From Enterococcus ureilyticus (GTDB taxonomy: Bacteria; Bacillota; Bacilli; Lactobacillales; Enterococcaceae), in assembly GCF_001730315.1 (NCBI RefSeq), contig NZ_MIKC01000013.1, forward strand, positions 1 to 38,487: 38,487 bases of DNA, in the 5' to 3' direction. Position numbers and translations under genes: made by a program. Under the pieces are notes generated by a model. The model ran no database searches. It was given only the letters and a program-made list of their open reading frames with translations, and was not told where the DNA came from. Each line of letters opens with the position of its first letter. Positions within the stretch are counted from its first letter, which is position 1. This document shows, in pieces, positions 6,829 through 14,144 of this stretch.

Positions 6829-8748
6829 TTACTTAATATTTTTAATCCAGTCAAATACAGAAGAGTTTGTCTTATTTTTTATTTTATCAAGAATGTTCAT
6901 TATTTTCGTAAAATCCATATCGTCAATATTTCCATTACCATTTAAAATAAAATTTTGTTCAGGTGACAGTGGTTCTTGGAACATTTGATTGATTTTTTCT
7001 TTCTCTTCTTCATTTTTTGGAGCTTGTGCTACATAATTTTTAAACCCATTATTAGCAATTTCATTGTATTTTCTCGTAGAGTCAATAGTCGGCATACCAC
7101 CATTTACAGTAATTTTACCATCATTTTCTATGATTTTACCACCAGTATCAACAAGATTATTCAATTTTTCATTGCTAATATTATCAATTTGTTCCTGGAT
7201 CCTCTTCATATCATCCCAGAATGTAAGAGCATCAATAGCGTTATTGCCAACTGTTCCAATCGCTTGTGTATCTGAATTACCCTTCCCTGTTGTATGGCTA
7301 ACACCATTTTTGATTGAATCAGCTAATGAAGGTAAATCCGTAATTATTTGTAAGCCATCTTTAAATCCAGGAATGAAGATACCCCCAACGCTTCCAGCTT
7401 GATTCAATAAGAAATTCTTCATTTTATCACGCTGTTCTTGTTGAAGTTGTTGCATTTTTTGTGTTAATCCTTTATCTGTCATTTCTTGGCCGTTTTGAGC
7501 AGTAGAAACAGAAGTTGTATGAGTTGTATCAGATACTTTGTGACCTTTACTAGTTGTCATTTTTTCTGTCAAATCAAAACTAATGCTGCCATCTTTACCT
7601 CGTTTCAAGTCAGTAATATCAAATTTTTTCTTGAAGTCCTCGATATGAGGATTCTTTGTTCCTCTTGTAGAAGATAAATCCATCGCCTGCAAAGCTAACC
7701 AGAGAGTTGAAAGATTTTGAAAATCATTAACTAAGTTTTCTAATCTTGCTTTTTCTGCATCGGTTAGATTTGTTTCATTTTGAAGGTATAAATCAATACT
7801 TTGCATGGCCATATAATCAGAATTTAAAGATAATCGATTTAGATGTTGTCCTCTATTTTTATCATTTCCACAATTTAGTAAACTTTCTAATAAGCCTTCA
7901 AATTGTTTAAGGTTTTCTTGCCCTAGCATTTGAACAATTTTTTGTAATGCAAGTGCATAGCTCCCATCACTCAAATTATCTGGATTTAGTTTAAAGAAAG
8001 CATCGTAATCATTTTCTACTAATGCCTTAAATGCTCGAACATCATCTGGTTTGGTCATATTACGTAACATCTGTGCCATATTATCACCAGTCAAATGTCC
8101 GTCTTTAACAAATTTAATCAATTGTTTAGGGGATAGACCAGTTTTTGGATTGGTCATAGTCATCACTTGATTCAGTGCATTTTGATCACTTTTTAAATCT
8201 GCTATCACTTGATTCAAACTATCCATAAATGTATTTTTTGCGTCAATTGCTTTTTCATGAATAGTTTTTATTTTTTCTCCATCAGCTTTCATTTTAGTTT
8301 CAAATGTTGGTAAATAGTCCGATGTAATTTTGGAGGTTTCAATATCCTCTACGATTGTAGCAGCATCATTGATTGCTGCTGCGATGTCTACGGCAATATC
8401 TCGGATGCTAGTTACTTGCTTGCCTTTTAAGTTTGCCGCATAATCCACAACTGTGGCAGCATCAGATACTATATTACTAGGGAACTTTAAAGCATTTAGT
8501 TCTGCATGGTAGTTATTTAAAGCATTACTAAATTGATTTATATGAGTTGGAAAACCAGTAAAAATAGTAGTTCCTAGTTCTGAAATGACTCCCACATAAC
8601 TTTGAATTGCTTCGGCCTGCGAGCCTTCTACTTTTACTTGAAAACTTTTTTTTACTCCTGATGTAGCCTCACGCACGGTACTACTATATTGCGATAAATT
8701 ACTTCCTAAATTTGAGAGGCTTTCAATAAATTGAATTTTAACAACCAT
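6829..8748 (-). CDS. LXG-type T7SS effector with uncharacterised C-terminal region (module B)
   Basis: 639 aa. The N-terminal 230 residues are helical and match the LXG delivery domain by pattern. VEGSQAEAIQSYVGV is the LXG-like turn and aligns with LEGSEAESVNQFVGV of the module A protein. The middle is acidic and helical, then comes a Gln-rich coil (QKMQQLQQEQRDKMK, about residue 440) and a mildly hydrophobic stretch (GSVGGIFIPGFKDGLQII). The C-terminus shares a GG-rich segment and short helices with the module A LXG protein. No known nuclease, NADase, deaminase or lipase motif is visible, so its activity is unknown. AGGAGA lies 7 nt before the ATG. Neighbours are a DUF5082 helper upstream and a membrane-anchored partner downstream. 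No signal peptide, consistent with T7SS export. Confidence 0.8.
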   Translation of the reverse strand: MVVKIQFIESLSNLGSNLSQYSSTVREATSGVKKSFQVKVEGSQAEAIQSYVGVISELGTTIFTGFPTHINQFSNALNNYHAELNALKFPSNIVSDAATVVDYAANLKGKQVTSIRDIAVDIAAAINDAATIVEDIETSKITSDYLPTFETKMKADGEKIKTIHEKAIDAKNTFMDSLNQVIADLKSDQNALNQVMTMTNPKTGLSPKQLIKFVKDGHLTGDNMAQMLRNMTKPDDVRAFKALVENDYDAFFKLNPDNLSDGSYALALQKIVQMLGQENLKQFEGLLESLLNCGNDKNRGQHLNRLSLNSDYMAMQSIDLYLQNETNLTDAEKARLENLVNDFQNLSTLWLALQAMDLSSTRGTKNPHIEDFKKKFDITDLKRGKDGSISFDLTEKMTTSKGHKVSDTTHTTSVSTAQNGQEMTDKGLTQKMQQLQQEQRDKMKNFLLNQAGSVGGIFIPGFKDGLQIITDLPSLADSIKNGVSHTTGKGNSDTQAIGTVGNNAIDALTFWDDMKRIQEQIDNISNEKLNNLVDTGGKIIENDGKITVNGGMPTIDSTRKYNEIANNGFKNYVAQAPKNEEEKEKINQMFQEPLSPEQNFILNGNGNIDDMDFTKIMNILDKIKNKTNSSVFDWIKNIK

Positions 8749-8762
8749 TTATTTTCTCCTAT

Positions 8763-9143
8763 TTATTTATTTTTTACTTTGTCTGCTGCTTCTTTATCTG
8801 CTTTTCTTTTTTGTTCGGCTGCAAATCTTTCTTGGGTTAAAGCACTAGTGTATTTATGCCCCCAATCTATAATCTCGTCATCATATTCACCTAATTTTTC
8901 GGCAATCTTTGAAAGGGCAGATTTACGTTCTTTATTAACTTTATTTACACAGCTTTTTATATGTTTTTTCTCAGTGTCTTTTCTCTCTACGTATGCGAAA
9001 CCATCCATTCCAGATGAATCTCGCTCAACGACATGTTTGGCTTCTAATTTTAATCCTTTTAACTTTGTTTGTTTTAACTTAAGGTCATCTCTTTTTTCTT
9101 TGTAGAAAGTTAATTGCTGTAAACAATAAGCAGACGATGCCAT
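8763..9143 (-). CDS. DUF5082-type helical helper of LXG export (module B)
   Basis: 126 aa, Lys/Glu-rich and largely coiled-coil, ending in KADKEAADKVKNK. It has the length and position of the DUF5082 (YwqH-like) proteins encoded just before LXG genes. Such proteins are thought to bind the LXG N-terminal domain together with a DUF3130-type partner to form an export-ready complex. The paralogue at 16220-16597 occupies the same place in module A and shares the GMDGFAYVERKDT / GMGGTKYKDQHTG region and length, but most of the sequence differs, suggesting each helper fits its own LXG protein. TAGGAG precedes the ATG. It lies 14 bp before the LXG start and 58 bp after the end of the second essC. Confidence 0.75.
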   Translation of the reverse strand: MASSAYCLQQLTFYKEKRDDLKLKQTKLKGLKLEAKHVVERDSSGMDGFAYVERKDTEKKHIKSCVNKVNKERKSALSKIAEKLGEYDDEIIDWGHKYTSALTQERFAAEQKRKADKEAADKVKNK

Positions 9144-9160
9144 AAAAATTCACTCCTATC

Positions 9161-9189
9161 TTCTATGGAGGGGGCATACCTCCATAGAA
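9161..9189. other. Perfect 11-bp stem-loop between the second essC and module B
   Basis: TTCTATGGAGG (9161-9171) pairs perfectly with CCTCCATAGAA (9179-9189) around a 7-nt loop. In minus sense it is not followed by a T tract but by the RBS of 8763-9143, so it is not a classic terminator. It could be an RNA processing or stability element or control translation of the helper gene. The equivalent gap after the intact essC (16598-16627) has no such structure. Confidence 0.45.
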
Positions 9190-9201
9190 ATATAAATTAA
9201 T

Positions 9202-11777
9202 TTAATTTGTTCTTGGTTGTTGCATTTTATACGCTAAACCGCTTTGGATGTAATACCCTTCATCTTCTTTGAGATTTTCTTCTTTATAATTTTTGTTATT
9301 CACTGTTAAGAACGTTTGATCGTTAATTCGTACTTTTAGAATAGCTTCCTCAGCACGTTTGATTACTTTACTTACATCATCATATCCTTTAGTAATTTCA
9401 AAGACATCACTAATTGTTATTATATGAATACCTTTTTCTTTTCCTACAGCACAAATAGTTGCTAAAAGCCCTTGGTTTGGACTACTTAATGAAGCTACAA
9501 ATTTGTTCACGTTGTGTAGAATAACAAAGAGTGGCTCAACTTCTTTTTCAAAATATTCTTTTGGTGATAATGTTCCATTGTTTTGTAAATAAACTTTGAA
9601 TGCTTCATCGCGTTCATCCATTCGTTCTTTGATAGCTTCGACTAAATTATTATGATCTTCAGAAGTTAGAGCGGCAGCGTTAAGTTGCTCATATTTTGTG
9701 TATAAACCACTGTTTCCAGCATCAAATAGTAACACTTTATGTTCTTGTTCTAATAGTACATCAATTGCGTGATGACCAAAACTTTCACCATCCTGAGCTT
9801 TTGCATAAGCATAAAGTAGATTAGAATCTGCATAGTTCCAAGCAATACTTTCAACTTTTTCGAAATCTAAGCCAACAGGTAATGAATGATTCGATTCAAT
9901 ATGTTGTTTTACGCTGGCTACTTTTCTAAACTCTTCAAGTGTAAAGACTTCTGGCATCATCGGAATCGGTTCAGGTCTTTCACCTGTCCAATGTTGATCC
10001 ATTTGGTTAACTTCTTCTTGAATTGCTTCAATGATTTGTAGTGTATCTTCACCATCAGCTGGTAATGCTGCTTGGAATAACTCAGGTTCTTCCAATTTGA
10101 TCAATCCACATCCAGGTAAGTCATCAATCGTTAATGTAGTACGTCCAACAATCGCTCTTGGCTCACTATCATCAATCATTTTTAATACGACTTGCGTTTT
10201 GATATTACTTGAAAGAGTCGCTCTCATTGAATTTTGTCTACCAGCAGATAGAAGTAAATGAATCCCAATCCCAGCACCTTCACGAGCCACTTGAGTAATC
10301 ACTTTCTCAAGAATCTCTTCAAACTTGGCACCTTTCATTCCTTCAAAACCATCTAACAAGATAATGATGATCGGTTCTTCTTTCCCACTAGCACGCTCAT
10401 ACATATCCAAACTAGCCACAGAAAACTCACTAAGAAGCTTCTTACGACGTTTCAATTCATCATTGATCCGTCTCGCAAACTTCTCAATTTTCTCTTCTTC
10501 ATCAATACTCATCGTATCTGCCACATGCGGTAATTTCTTCAACGGTAGTAAACCATTCGTCCCAAAATCAAGCAAGTAAACATTCAACCGCTCTGGACTA
10601 TGCACTCGCGCTAAATCCATCACAACCGTCTGCATAAATGTACTTTTCCCATACCCAGGACTACTAAACACAGTCATATGACCTTCTTGCGTCATATTCA
10701 AACGCAACGTATTCTGTGCTTGCATACTTGGCACATCCACCACACCCAAAACAGGTTCAAGCGGCTGTTTCTCTGTTAACCATTCTTCTCTAAAGTCGAC
10801 TGGATGAAGCGTAGAAGAAGCAATCCGTTCTTCCAACGGCGGTAACCAAGGACGTGGAAGTGGAGTAATGTTTTCACGTTCCGCTACTTCATGGATCCCA
10901 TCAATAATGGCATCCAGTTCAGTCGGAATCTGCTTCACATCATCCGCATTTTCAAGTCCACTTAAATCTTCACTTAAAATTTCATACTGACCAAGGTCGT
11001 TAACCAAGTAAATCGTATGGTCCTCAATCTGTTGGTCATCTTTTTCAGGCTGATAATCCGCTCCACTCCAAGCACTTTGGAACAATTCATAAATCTCATT
11101 ATTCCCAACTTGCAAGTAGGCACGACCAGCTTGGGTGATTTCCGCCGCATCGGGTGTTTTCAACATTTCCATCGAATCGGCTTTATCTGCCACTTTCAAC
11201 GCTAGTTTGAATTTCGAGTTACTCCAGATTGGTCATTGACCACACCACTTGGCTTTTGTGTCGCAAGGATCAAGTGAATCCCTAACGAACGCCCAATACG
11301 AGCAGTAGAAACAAGTTCTTTCATAAACTCTGGTTGTTCTGATTTTAACTCGGCGAATTCATCACTGATCAGGAAGAGGTGAGGCATCGGCTCTTCAACA
11401 TCGCCACTTTTATATAATTTTTGATACTGATTGATATGATTCACGTTATTCTCCGAGAACAGGCGCTGACGGCGTTTTAGCTCGGCATTGATAGAGATTA
11501 AGGCACGCATACTTTGAGCGCCATCTAGGTTGGTAATACTCCCTAATAAGTGGGGTAGGTTACGGAACAAGTTCGCCATTCCTCCACCTTTGTAGTCAAT
11601 CAGTAGGAAAGCCACATCGTAAGGATGGAAATTCACGGCTAAACTCAAAATATAACTCTGTACGATCTCTGATTTACCAGAACCTGTTGTCCCAGCGACT
11701 AAGCCGTGAGGTCCGTGAGCTTTTTCATGTAAGTTCAAGTAGACAATATCGTCTTTTCCATGTAAACCAAGCGGCAC
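9202..11777 (-). pseudogene. essC2: Second, 5'-truncated and frameshifted essC with alternative third ATPase domain
   Basis: Two frames, 11777-11202 and 11199-9202, join if one base is restored in the A run of CAA-ATC-TGG (plus-strand T11229-T11230, where the intact copy has three T). It matches EssC residues about 645-1260 almost exactly, including both Walker A motifs (GTTGSGKSE and GYGKST). From about 9950 on it diverges into a different third domain (from MPEVFTLEEF, ending KMQQPRTN). The FHA domains, membrane helices and first 640 residues are absent, and the sequence upstream of 11791 is unrelated. No RBS supports the GTG at 11777. It cannot be a working membrane motor, but it is a donor for a hybrid EssC. 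EssC C-terminal variants tied to different effector sets are known in Staphylococcus aureus and Listeria. Confidence 0.9.
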
Positions 11778-11791
11778 AGCTAAGGTTTTAT
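9950..11791 (-). repeat. Direct repeat, copy 2 (essC ATPase domains 1-2)
   Basis: Near-identical to 17367-19209. The offset is 7418 at the upstream end and 7417 at the downstream end; the one-base difference is the frameshift deletion near 11229. Identity ends abruptly at 11791 (TAAGGTTTTAT in both copies) and fades near 9950, where the third domain begins. It is a substrate for homologous recombination. Confidence 0.9.
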
Positions 11792-11840
11792 TAGCTATAT
11801 TCTGTCTAATACTAACAAAATAGGGAATAATATTAGGCAG

Positions 11841-11888
11841 ATAAAAGAAAAAAGTAAAAAACTACTAAAAATAGTAATTTTTTACTTT
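11841..11888 (-). terminator. Terminator of the 101-aa gene
   Basis: AT-rich 16-bp stem (11851-11866 with 11873-11888, one G-U pair in minus-strand RNA) followed in minus sense by a T-rich run. It separates the island gene 11898-12203 from the truncated essC, so module B probably does not get transcripts from that promoter unless the terminator leaks. Confidence 0.7.
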
Positions 11889-11897
11889 AAGGATGAC

Positions 11898-12203
11898 TTA
11901 ATATTTAATTTTTTCTTTTTGTCTCAACTCTGTAATTTGTTTCTCCATTTCCTGCAATGCTTGTGAAAAGTCGTTATGAAATGCACAGAAAATTTGAGAA
12001 CATGCATAGTAATTACTTGCAATTTTTTTCTTGTTTACTGGTCTTTGCTTATCGCTAAAAAAATCATTTAATAGATTCAGTGCACTTTGCCAAGAATTGA
12101 GTTGTTCTAAAAGATCATGTAATGAGTAGATATCTTGATGGCTGATACTTTTAATTGGTTGATTTCTGTCATTTTTAATAGTTAACTGTTTAATTGTATT
12201 CAT
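11898..12203 (-). CDS. Uncharacterised 101-aa protein divergent from a Cro/C1-type regulator
   Basis: 101 aa, basic and helical, with no signal peptide or membrane helix. AAGGAG lies 8 nt before the ATG. It contains SLHDLLEQLNSWQSALNLLN and a Cys-containing NYYACSQIFCAF segment, and ends in a charged coil (MEKQITELRQKEKIKY). No family is recognised. It has its own promoter about 180 bp upstream and its own terminator, so it is a single-gene unit lying between the two effector modules. The leader can form a long stem-loop (12271-12314). With the adjacent regulator it may be the remains of a small mobile or accessory cassette, but nothing proves that. Confidence 0.6.
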   Translation of the reverse strand: MNTIKQLTIKNDRNQPIKSISHQDIYSLHDLLEQLNSWQSALNLLNDFFSDKQRPVNKKKIASNYYACSQIFCAFHNDFSQALQEMEKQITELRQKEKIKY

Positions 12204-12270
12204 TATGATTCTCCTTCAAGTTTTTTTGGAGAATTTCTTAAATGTATGATATACTCAACTTGTCTAGGGT

Positions 12271-12314
12271 AGAGTTTTAGTTTAAGAAATTCATTTCTTA
12301 ATCGTTAAAGCTCT
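12271..12314 (-). other. Long stem-loop in the leader of the 101-aa gene
   Basis: The centre is a perfect inverted repeat (12282-12290 with 12293-12301, 9-bp arms and 2-nt spacer), extended by further pairs out to AGAG/CTCT at the ends. It lies between the minus promoter (12388-12416) and the start codon (12203). It could be an attenuator, an operator or a small RNA fold; no T tract follows it. Confidence 0.45.
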
Positions 12315-12387
12315 GCTTCTTTTTATTTATAGTCAATCCTCCTTTGTATTCAATAAAAAGAATTTAATATTCGCTTTAATGAATATA

Positions 12388-12416
12388 TAATACCGTAAAT
12401 AGAATATTTAGTCAAC
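12388..12416 (-). promoter_or_regulatory. Sigma-A promoter for the 101-aa gene
   Basis: In minus sense: TTGACT (-35, 12411-12416), a 17-bp spacer, then TATTAT (-10, 12388-12393). Both boxes are near consensus. The leader to the ATG at 12203 would be about 180 nt. Confidence 0.7.
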
Positions 12417-12467
12417 GGTTTTATTTCGTTTTAAGAATTATTTGTTCAATTAAACGAATTTATTATG

Positions 12468-12496
12468 TTGACTGTAGAATATCTACATTTTATACT
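12468..12496 (+). promoter_or_regulatory. Sigma-A promoter with operator-like palindrome for the Cro/C1-type regulator
   Basis: TTGACT (12468-12473), a 17-bp spacer and TATACT (12491-12496). The spacer contains GTAGA-ATA-TCTAC (12474-12486), a perfect inverted repeat with 5-bp arms. Its position inside the promoter suits autorepression by the encoded helix-turn-helix protein. Confidence 0.75.
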
Positions 12497-12533
12497 GAGT
12501 ATATAGTTAGTAGAAAACGGGAGGATAAGGTAA

Positions 12534-12743
12534 ATGCCGATAATTTATAATCGTTTATGGAAGTTATTGATAGATAAAGAAATGACAAAAACGCAACTAC
12601 GTAAAGAAATAGGGATAGGAACGGCTACATTAGCGAAGCTTTCTGCAAATGAGAAGGTATCGATGGATGTTATTGAGAGGATTTGTGTGGCTCTTGATTG
12701 TCAACCAGGGGATATTATGGAATTTGTTTCAGAAGATAGATAA
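12534..12743 (+). CDS. Cro/C1-family helix-turn-helix regulator (HTH_26 / YozG-like)
   Basis: 69 aa, essentially one XRE-type DNA-binding domain. The helix-turn-helix is TKTQLRKEIGIGTATLAKLS (residues about 18-37), followed by VSMDVIERICVALDCQPGDI, the usual ending of the short HTH_26 type. There is no sensor domain. GGGAGGATAAGG gives a strong RBS before the ATG. It is transcribed from 12468-12496 and ends in a bidirectional terminator shared with module A. It is divergent from the 101-aa gene and probably controls that gene, itself, or both. It lies between two minus-strand T7SS modules in the opposite direction, so it is a separate insertion into the locus. Confidence 0.85.
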   Translation: MPIIYNRLWKLLIDKEMTKTQLRKEIGIGTATLAKLSANEKVSMDVIERICVALDCQPGDIMEFVSEDR

Positions 12744-12786
12744 AAAATAGAGTTAATTTCAGCAAATGAAATTAACTCTATTTTTT
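12742..12786. terminator. Bidirectional terminator between the regulator and module A
   Basis: A long perfect stem (arms AAAAAATAGAGTTAATTTCA and its complement) around a 5-nt loop gives A/T tracts on both sides. It overlaps the stop codons of the regulator (+) and of the DUF3130-type gene at 12785 (-), and marks the 3' end of the T7SS core plus module A transcript. Confidence 0.9.
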
Positions 12787-13105
12787 ACGAAATCAATTCT
12801 AAATATCCTTTAGTGCCACTTGAACGGCTATTAGAACTACTTACCAAAGTTGCAGTATTTTGATTCATTAAATCGCTTGCTTGCTTATCAGCATCCTCGA
12901 ACGCTTCAGCCATACTGTCAACATATGTGTTAAGCTGCTTTAAACTTTTACCTAGTTGCTTATTGCAGCTGCCTAGTTGTTTCATAGCACTTTCTAATAC
13001 TGATTTGCTATCATCTGTTATTGAAGTGCTAACAGACTCCATAATTTCTGGTAAATCATTTGATATAAGTGTACTTTTTATAGTTCCTACTTCAATTTTT
13101 TGCAT
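12785..13105 (-). CDS. DUF3130/TIGR04197-type small helical T7SS helper (Lap-like), copy A
   Basis: 106 aa, differing from the protein at 2164-2484 only at scattered positions and in the last few residues (KGYLELIS against REYLALLT). Its first roughly 100 bp match that gene exactly, which implies recent duplication or gene conversion across 10.6 kb. The helical WXG100-like hairpin includes LGKSLKQLNTYVDSMAEAFE. It closes module A, 33 bp after the membrane protein gene, and is the expected second helper for export of the LXG protein at 14145-16199. The RBS region TTTTTCACCTCAC (plus) gives GTGAGGTG before the ATG. Confidence 0.75.
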   Translation of the reverse strand: MQKIEVGTIKSTLISNDLPEIMESVSTSITDDSKSVLESAMKQLGSCNKQLGKSLKQLNTYVDSMAEAFEDADKQASDLMNQNTATLVSSSNSRSSGTKGYLELIS

Positions 13106-13138
13106 TTTTTCACCTCACGTTGTTTAGAGTTTAAACAA

Positions 13139-14125
13139 TTAGTTTTCTTCTTCAGAATACCATTTTAAGAATTCTTCAATGGAGTGAATAGTGTGTTCTT
13201 CGTTATCTTTACTATATTTAGAATCAAGAACTACATCTTCCCAAGGATCTGTATTTTTGGGAACTAACAGTTTTGCAAGTTCTTCTGCAGACGGGGGAGC
13301 TTGAGAATAGTTGATGTAACCAAATCCGTCAGTATCAAAGATTTTTTTTGTTTCTGGATATTGTTCTTCTAAAGCAATTAGTTTTGAATTTTCTTTTTTA
13401 CTTCCTATTAAAACTTGTTGATTAGGGTTAGTTAATGAAACAAAAAATCCGCTATTATCAACAATTTTTCTATCTTGGAAATTTGTAGCTGAAATAAATT
13501 TATATTCTTTTGGAACTTGTTTTTCTTCAGCAGTTTTCTTCAGTATCTCTCGATCCATTTCAGATTCCTTTATAATCTGTTCGTCTGATAAACGAAGGTA
13601 GTAAAACTCTTTTAGTCCTTGAATTGAAAATCGAACAAATTTTTCATCATAAGTAAAATCATATATATTGTCCATAGTATAATCTTTGTCTATTTCTTTA
13701 ACTTTCTTTTGTAAATCTATATCCTTCATTTTTTTTATTGATTTTCTTTCAATTGAATATACATCTAAATGATATGTTACAGAAAAATCAGGTTTATCTC
13801 CACTATTCATGGAAGAAAAACGTTCTTGATCTATTAGAATTAACTTTGTTAGCCCAATAATTGGGGAAGTCGTTTCATATTCAATACTTTTATTATCTTC
13901 ATAATAACTCTTGGGTAATTTTGGACTTTTTGCACTTACCAGTAACCATTGATTGTTGTTTAGCCAATCTATTCCAGTGATGTCAGGTTTTGAACCAGTA
14001 ATCCATCGCTCAGTAACTTTTAGGATATCAAACTCTTCTTTCTTTTTTGATTCTTTCAGGAAAAGGAAGATGACGACCCCAATAACGAGGACTAAGATAA
14101 GTATTGAAATATATTTTTTTTTCAT
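13139..14125 (-). CDS. Single-pass membrane protein with outward-facing domain (putative immunity family, paralogue 4)
   Basis: 328 aa. I use the ATG at 14123-14125 because GGGAGA lies at a proper distance and the product then begins MKKKYISILILVLVIG, a lysine-rich N-terminus and one membrane helix. A longer frame up to 14182 would overlap the end of the LXG gene. The remainder is predicted extracellular. Family features are LNNNQWLL near residue 60, INYSQAPPSAEELAKLL, DPWEDVVLD and the closing EEHTIHSIEEFLKWYS. It sits 19 bp after the LXG gene of module A and is the best candidate for its immunity protein. It is more distant from the module B pair than those are from each other, as expected if each copy tracks its own toxin. 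Confidence 0.75.
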   Translation of the reverse strand: MKKKYISILILVLVIGVVIFLFLKESKKKEEFDILKVTERWITGSKPDITGIDWLNNNQWLLVSAKSPKLPKSYYEDNKSIEYETTSPIIGLTKLILIDQERFSSMNSGDKPDFSVTYHLDVYSIERKSIKKMKDIDLQKKVKEIDKDYTMDNIYDFTYDEKFVRFSIQGLKEFYYLRLSDEQIIKESEMDREILKKTAEEKQVPKEYKFISATNFQDRKIVDNSGFFVSLTNPNQQVLIGSKKENSKLIALEEQYPETKKIFDTDGFGYINYSQAPPSAEELAKLLVPKNTDPWEDVVLDSKYSKDNEEHTIHSIEEFLKWYSEEEN

Positions 14126-14144
14126 GTACAGTTTCTCCCCAAGT

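Noticed and set aside
11778-12533. Insertion sequence or transposon at the truncated essC end
   Set aside because: I found no transposase gene or terminal inverted repeats with target duplication at the junction near 11791.
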